Of a DNA stretch of 64,000 nt, positions 59,898 to 64,000 are shown piece after piece; positions within the stretch are counted from its first letter, which is position 1; each line of letters opens with the position of its first letter. The stretch is from Afipia clevelandensis ATCC 49720. Its GTDB lineage: Bacteria > Pseudomonadota > Alphaproteobacteria > Rhizobiales > Xanthobacteraceae. Under the pieces are notes generated by a model. That model saw only the letters and a list, made by a program, of their open reading frames with translations. It did no database searches and was not told the DNA's origin. The position numbers and the translations under genes were made by a program. The stretch lies in NCBI RefSeq assembly GCF_000336555.1, contig NZ_KB375281.1, positions 124,001 through 188,000 of the forward strand. The letters are read 5' to 3'.

Positions 59898-60866
59898 TTA
59901 TCCGCCGATGCCCTTTTCCTTGAAGTATTTCAGCGCGCCGGGATGGAAGGGGATCGGCGAGCGCGACTGAACCTGATTGTCCAGCGAGAAGCTCAGGGCT
60001 TCCTTGTGGACCGCAACAAGATCGGCCTTCTTTTCAACCAGCGTCTTGACGATGTTGTAAGCATCGTCGTTGCTCATCTTGTCGCCGGTGACGATCAGAT
60101 TCCAGACCTCGGCAATCTTGTTGTCCTTGTCATAGCCCGGATAGGACCCCGCCTTGATGGTGCTGGCGGTATAGAGCTTGCCGTACTTGGCATTCATCTT
60201 GTCGACCGTCTCGCTGTGATCGACCAGCTTCATCTTCACGCCGGGCGTCGCCGCAAGATCGGTCACGGCCGCCGTCGGAATTCCGCCGACCCAGAAAAAG
60301 GCGTCGATCTTGCCGTCCTTGATAGCGTTGACCGATTCAGCGACGCCGAGGCGCTCGCGCTTCATGTCTTTGTCCTTGTCCAGACCCGCGGCCTCGATCA
60401 CGCGGAAGGCCATCACTTCGGTCGCGCTGCCGGGTGACCCGGTGGAGACGCGCTTGCCCTTCATGTCGGACATCTTCTCGATGCCCGTGCCTTCGATCGT
60501 CACCACATGCATGCGGTTCGGATAGACCACGAGCAGCGTCTGAAGCGGAACCTTGCCGCTCTTGAATTTATCCTCGCCGTTGTAGGCATTCAGAGCCGCG
60601 TCGGCCATGGTGAAGCCGAGTTCGTTTTTTCCGGTGCCAATCAGCTTGAGATTGTCCACCGAGCCGCCGGTGACTTCCGCGGTCGCCTGCACATTCGGCA
60701 GGTTTTTCGACAGCACGTTGGCGACCGCGCCGCCGAGCGGATAGTACACACCGCCCGTGCCGCCGGTGCCGATCGACATCGTCTTCTGTTGTGCGTGAGC
60801 GGAAAGTGTCAGGCCCGCAGATAGTACGACCGCGAGCGCGGCTGCGAGTTTTGTCGTTCTTCTCAT
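59898..60866 (-). CDS. TAXI-family TRAP transporter solute-binding protein
   Basis: Periplasmic protein of 322 residues. Signal peptide ends near LSAHAQQ, then MSIGTGGTGGVYYPLGGAVA, the TAXI signature, VTGGSVDNLKLI, GKRVSTGSPGSATEVMAFRV and AFFWVGGIPTAAV. Its partner, the fused permease, lies 24 bases downstream of it in coordinates but is transcribed first (60891-62906). The substrate class is dicarboxylate or amino-acid-like; not determined. Confidence 0.93.
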   Translation of the reverse strand: MRRTTKLAAALAVVLSAGLTLSAHAQQKTMSIGTGGTGGVYYPLGGAVANVLSKNLPNVQATAEVTGGSVDNLKLIGTGKNELGFTMADAALNAYNGEDKFKSGKVPLQTLLVVYPNRMHVVTIEGTGIEKMSDMKGKRVSTGSPGSATEVMAFRVIEAAGLDKDKDMKRERLGVAESVNAIKDGKIDAFFWVGGIPTAAVTDLAATPGVKMKLVDHSETVDKMNAKYGKLYTASTIKAGSYPGYDKDNKIAEVWNLIVTGDKMSNDDAYNIVKTLVEKKADLVAVHKEALSFSLDNQVQSRSPIPFHPGALKYFKEKGIGG

Positions 60867-60890
60867 TCGGTCAGTCCTCCCTTTGGATAG

Positions 60891-62906
60891 TCAGGCCGGT
60901 CTTTGAAGCGCCGGTCCTTTTGCTTGCCACAACAATACCCCCAATCCGATCAGGACGCCGGGTACATAAGTATAAGAGATATCGCGACCAATCGCCGCTT
61001 CGATCACGGCCTCGATCAGGCTTGGAAACACCAGCAGCAGACCGGACAGCGTGAGCAGCGCGCGTTCGATCAACGTTGTGCTTCGCAACACCCAGCCCTG
61101 TGCCGCCGCCGCCAGCGCCATCAGGCCGAGCGTGGTCTTGAGCGTGATCTCGACAATATCGACCCACGAGCCGCCCTTCGGAAGGTTGAGCAGCAGGCCC
61201 ACGCCCTGCGGATCGAGCACGAACACGAACGGCACAAGGAATGCGGGCAGGGTGTATTTCCACGACTGCAGCGTGGTCTTGTAGGGATCGCCGCCGGTGA
61301 TGGCAGCGGCCGCGAAGGGCGACAGCGCGGTTGGCGGCGACACTTCAGACAGCACTGCATAATAGAAGATGAACATGTGCGCGGCGTAATCCGGAACGCC
61401 GAGCTTGATGAGGGCAGGCGCCGCGATCACTGCACAGATGATGTAGGACGCGGTGACGGGAACGGCGAGGCCGATGATCCAGACAATCAGCGATGTGTAG
61501 ATCGCCGTCAGCAGCAGGCTGCCGCCGGCGTAGGCGATCACGATCGACGAGAACTTCAGGCCGAGGCCGGTGAGTGTCACGATGCCGACGACGATGCCCG
61601 CGCAGGCGCAGGTGGTCGCGGCATTGAGCGCGCCGATCGAGCCGTCCGCCAGTGCGCGCTTCAGTTTCGGCGGCATCAGCGCCGTGTCCTTGCGCAGGAA
61701 ACTCAGCGCGAAGGTGGTGATGATCGCATAGAAGACCGACAGCGACGGCGAATAGCCGATCACCATGAAGAAGACGACCGCGACGAGCGAAATGAAGTGG
61801 AAGCCGTAGCGTTTGGTCATCTCGCCGAGCGACATGTCGGGCTTGAAGTTGACGTCACGCGCGCCGAAGCGCTTGGCGTCGAGTTCGACCATGATCAGCA
61901 GCGACAGATAATAGAGACAGGTCGGGATGGTCGCCATCCAGATCACGTCGAGATAGCTGATCTTGAGAAACTCGGCGATCAGGAACGCAGCCGCACCGAG
62001 CACCGGCGGCGACAGGATTGCGCCGAGGCCGCCCGCGGCGAGCAGGCCGCCCGCGGCGTTTTTCTCGAAGCCTGCCTTCTTCATCATCGGATAGGCGACG
62101 GTACCGATCATCACGGTGGTCGCGACGCCGGATCCGGACGGGCCGCCGAGCAGGAACGACGAAAGAACGACCGTGCGCCCGGCGCTGTTCGGCTTGCCGC
62201 CCATCAGCGCCAGCGAGAAATCAATGAAGAATTTTCCGGCTCCCGACTGCTGCAGGAACGCGCCGAAGATCGTGAACAGGATGATCAGTGTCGCGGACAC
62301 GTCGACCGCGACGCCGAAGATGCCTTCCAGCGTGATGAAAAGGTGGCCGACAAGCCGGGGCAGGTCGTAGGCCCGGTGGGTCCATGGCGCCGGAAAGTAC
62401 GGACCGAGCATCGCATAGGCGATGAAAAGGATCGAGACCACCGGCATAATCCATCCGGTGGTCCGGCGCGTTGCCTCAAGCACAAGGACGATGAAGATCA
62501 GGCCGACGATAACGTCCCACCGGTCGGGCGTGGTGGCGCGGTCGGTGAAATCGTCTCCGCCCATGAGCGCATAGACGATGGTTGCCACCGCAAGAATGCA
62601 GGGGATGATATCCCACCAGCGCACCCGATTGCGGAAACGCGCCGCGAGCGGAAACAGCAGGAACGAAAGAACGAGCGTAAACGCGACATGGGTGTAACGC
62701 AGTTCCTGGGTCGGAACGATTGCGTAGGCGGCGTAGAGATGGAACAGACTCATCGCGATCGCGATGTACGTCACCACCTGGCCGATGAATCCGCCGAGCC
62801 TGTTGGTCGCGCCTTCATCCGCTTCGATGAATTCCTCGGCCTTGCGAAGTGCCTCATCGGAAATGACCGTCGAGTCATTGCCCGGCGGTGAATCTGCCGT
62901 CGCCAT
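60891..62906 (-). CDS. TRAP transporter fused permease (DctQM-type)
   Basis: Membrane protein of 671 residues with the small (4-TM) and large (12-TM) TRAP subunits joined. The N-terminal cytosolic stretch includes EEFIEADEGATNRLGGFIGQ. The large part has GPSGSGVATTVMIGTVAYPM, AAGGLLAAGGLGAILSPPVL and SEVSPPTALSPFAAAAITGG. ATG 62906 with a GGGGGGAG leader was chosen; the longer upstream frame contains no conserved sequence. It is followed by the TAXI binding protein and faces the TetR-type gene. Confidence 0.92.
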   Translation of the reverse strand: MATADSPPGNDSTVISDEALRKAEEFIEADEGATNRLGGFIGQVVTYIAIAMSLFHLYAAYAIVPTQELRYTHVAFTLVLSFLLFPLAARFRNRVRWWDIIPCILAVATIVYALMGGDDFTDRATTPDRWDVIVGLIFIVLVLEATRRTTGWIMPVVSILFIAYAMLGPYFPAPWTHRAYDLPRLVGHLFITLEGIFGVAVDVSATLIILFTIFGAFLQQSGAGKFFIDFSLALMGGKPNSAGRTVVLSSFLLGGPSGSGVATTVMIGTVAYPMMKKAGFEKNAAGGLLAAGGLGAILSPPVLGAAAFLIAEFLKISYLDVIWMATIPTCLYYLSLLIMVELDAKRFGARDVNFKPDMSLGEMTKRYGFHFISLVAVVFFMVIGYSPSLSVFYAIITTFALSFLRKDTALMPPKLKRALADGSIGALNAATTCACAGIVVGIVTLTGLGLKFSSIVIAYAGGSLLLTAIYTSLIVWIIGLAVPVTASYIICAVIAAPALIKLGVPDYAAHMFIFYYAVLSEVSPPTALSPFAAAAITGGDPYKTTLQSWKYTLPAFLVPFVFVLDPQGVGLLLNLPKGGSWVDIVEITLKTTLGLMALAAAAQGWVLRSTTLIERALLTLSGLLLVFPSLIEAVIEAAIGRDISYTYVPGVLIGLGVLLWQAKGPALQRPA

Positions 62907-63224
62907 CCGTTTCTCCCCCCGTGGCCCTGTTTGTTGCGGGCCTTGCGGTCTTCCTGCTGACGCAGGGACCATTCGTTGCGCGCATTGAGGCGGGTTCAGA
63001 GGCATTAGGCAAGACTCGTTTTCAGCGATGGCGCTGTTGCGCGTGTCTCGGTGGTAAAAGCCGTGCGTTTTCGAGCGCGCGGGTGACGGCAACCGGCGCG
63101 ATTGGTCCGATGATTGGCGACGGACAGGGCCTGGCGGTATTCCTTGCAGTGGAAAACGCGAAACCCTTTGGAATATGGCTAAATTGCGTGCTGCGGGGCA
63201 GCAAAGACAATTGACTTGGGCGAG
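62907..63224. other. intergenic region between TRAP permease and TetR-type gene
   Basis: No supported ORF. The right end holds a possible -35 (TTGACT, 63211-63216) ahead of the palindrome at 63225. The rest (62920-63200) shows no clear structure. Confidence 0.4.
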
Positions 63225-63240
63225 GTGAGTGTTTACTCAC
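63225..63240. promoter_or_regulatory. TetR-type palindromic operator
   Basis: GTGAGT (63225-63230) and ACTCAC (63235-63240) around GTTT form a 16-bp perfect palindrome, 8 bases before the TetR-type ATG and right after a TTGACT box. The pattern is like many AcrR/TetR sites (GTGAGTnnnnACTCAC). Autoregulation is likely. Confidence 0.65.
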
Positions 63241-63248
63241 GTTGCGCC

Positions 63249-63950
63249 ATGAGCACCCTCAGACTAACGAGCGATCTCCGCCGGGAGCAAATTCTGGAGG
63301 CAGCCAAGCGTTGTTTCGCCCTCCACGGCTTTGCGGGGACGACGACGCGCAGCGTCGCGCAGGCTGCGGGGATTTCCGAAGGATTGCTGTTCAAGCATTT
63401 CCCCACGAAAGCCGCACTCTATGCGGAAATTCTCGCCGAAGAGTGCGAGGCCGATCCCGAACTCATCCGGCTTCGCGAATTGAAGCCATCGACGACGACG
63501 CTGGTGATTCTCATCCGCGAAATGGTTGCGCATTTCATGCGTGCGACCGAATCGCCGGACGGGGAGGACGCCCAGCGGGTCAGGTTGCTGATCTCCAGCC
63601 AGTTGACCGACGGCGAATTCGCGCGGCTGCTTTATGACAAGATCGGAGATTTGATAGGAACGATCTTCGAGGCTTCGCTGGAGAGCGCGATCGCGGCGGG
63701 CGATGCGGAGCGGGTCGAGGGGGAGCAACTCAACCTTTTCTGGTTCGCGCATCAGGTTGTTCACATGGTGGCCCTTGCAAGGCTTCCTGCGACTCCCTCA
63801 TTGACGTATCCCAGCGCGCCCGACTTCGAGCGACAGATTTGCCAGTTCATTCTCCGCGGAATCGGAATGAACGGCCGGGCTATTACTTCTTATTTGGACA
63901 CCGTTCCTCCGCTTATGGATGCGGCGGACCGAATTGCGGAAAGTGCATAA
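63249..63950 (+). CDS. TetR-family transcriptional regulator
   Basis: Regulator of 233 residues. HTH: RREQILEAAKRCFALHGFAG, TTTRSVAQAAGISEGLLFKH, FPTKAALYAEIL. The C-terminal ligand domain has no known motif. ATG 63249 gives the usual N terminus; the palindromic operator ends 8 bases before it. Its stop is followed one base later by the next ATG, so it is probably transcribed with that gene, which in such pairs is often an efflux adaptor. It is divergent from the TRAP genes. Confidence 0.91.
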   Translation: MSTLRLTSDLRREQILEAAKRCFALHGFAGTTTRSVAQAAGISEGLLFKHFPTKAALYAEILAEECEADPELIRLRELKPSTTTLVILIREMVAHFMRATESPDGEDAQRVRLLISSQLTDGEFARLLYDKIGDLIGTIFEASLESAIAAGDAERVEGEQLNLFWFAHQVVHMVALARLPATPSLTYPSAPDFERQICQFILRGIGMNGRAITSYLDTVPPLMDAADRIAESA

Positions 63951-63951
63951 C

Positions 63952-64000
63952 ATGGACGCCACGAGCAAACCGTCTCAACACACTCCTTCCCCGGCGGAGA
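63952..64000 (+). CDS. start of the next gene (truncated by window end)
   Basis: An open frame begins one base after the TetR-type stop: MDATSKPSQHTPSPAE, continuing past the window edge. A polar, proline-rich N terminus of this kind is common in HlyD/AcrA-type adaptors that follow TetR genes, but the visible part is too short to identify. Confidence 0.45.
   Translation, partial: MDATSKPSQHTPSPAE

Noticed and set aside
60903-62891. 662-codon open frame on the plus strand
   Set aside because: Antisense to the TRAP fused permease; composition dominated by Asp/Arg/Gln/His and no motif.
1-64000. tRNA, rRNA and riboswitches
   Set aside because: I looked for T-loop GGTTCGAATC-type segments with flanking stems and for conserved riboswitch cores and recognised none; a covariance-model scan would be needed to exclude them fully.

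Overview
The window is bacterial chromosomal DNA of high G+C content, packed with genes on both strands. It looks like a member of the Nitrobacteraceae/Bradyrhizobiaceae (Bradyrhizobium, Rhodopseudomonas, Afipia and relatives). The evidence for this is the dispersed CGTCATTGCGAG / CTCGCAATGACG inverted repeats, the many SBP-dependent transporters for organic acids, the hmuP-TUV/hmuR haem locus with an Irr-box-like site, and class II HMG-CoA reductase in a proteobacterium. I saw no rRNA, tRNA, transposase, prophage or CRISPR array. The placement is inference from gene content and repeats, not from a marker gene.

Layout. 1-2818: tyrosine/homogentisate catabolism (3' part of fumarylacetoacetase, an Lrp-type regulator, 4-hydroxyphenylpyruvate dioxygenase) with a palindromic operator between the divergent genes. 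2928-8915: DMT exporter, two M20 amidohydrolases, small ABM-like protein, alpha/beta hydrolase and MFS transporter. 9140-13765: a complete branched-chain-type ABC importer (livK-H-M-G-F order, overlapping genes). 14027-18209: a MocR-type regulator divergent from degradative HMG-CoA reductase plus an orphan ABC substrate-binding protein. 18455-19228: ferredoxin-NADP reductase. 19358-26694: a second complete Liv-type importer whose last gene is an acyl-CoA ligase, with a GntR regulator upstream. 26860-33560: haem acquisition (hmuP-hmuT-hmuU-hmuV, divergent TonB receptor hmuR, IsdG-like haem-degrading enzyme, HutX-like haem carrier). 33804-39151: RND efflux pump and TetR regulator. 39141-43808: CitE-like lyase, FAD/NAD oxidoreductase, hemC and hemE. 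44008-48896: nitronate monooxygenase/NADH:quinone reductase family protein, SelO, a small membrane protein, an unlisted 28-residue membrane peptide, RraA-like protein, D-2-hydroxyacid dehydrogenase. 49051-54619: conserved hypothetical, MFS transporter, oligopeptidase B, N-carbamoyl-amino-acid hydrolase. 54671-59839: NikR, tripartite tricarboxylate transporter tctCBA and a DAO-type oxidase. 59898-64000: TAXI-TRAP transporter, TetR regulator with a palindromic operator, and the first codons of the next gene.

Together the genes describe a metabolically flexible heterotroph. There are two Liv ABC systems, an orphan Liv-type binding protein, a TTT system, a TAXI-TRAP system, two MFS carriers and one DMT carrier. 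They are interleaved with peptidases/amidohydrolases, a CoA ligase and oxidoreductases that would process the imported acids, peptides and carbamoyl compounds. Haem import sits a few kilobases from two haem-biosynthesis genes. The most unusual functional grouping is HMG-CoA reductase with its own MocR regulator and binding protein, which may be a mevalonate uptake and degradation module. The strongest gene that is easy to miss is the 28-codon ORF at 46903-46989.
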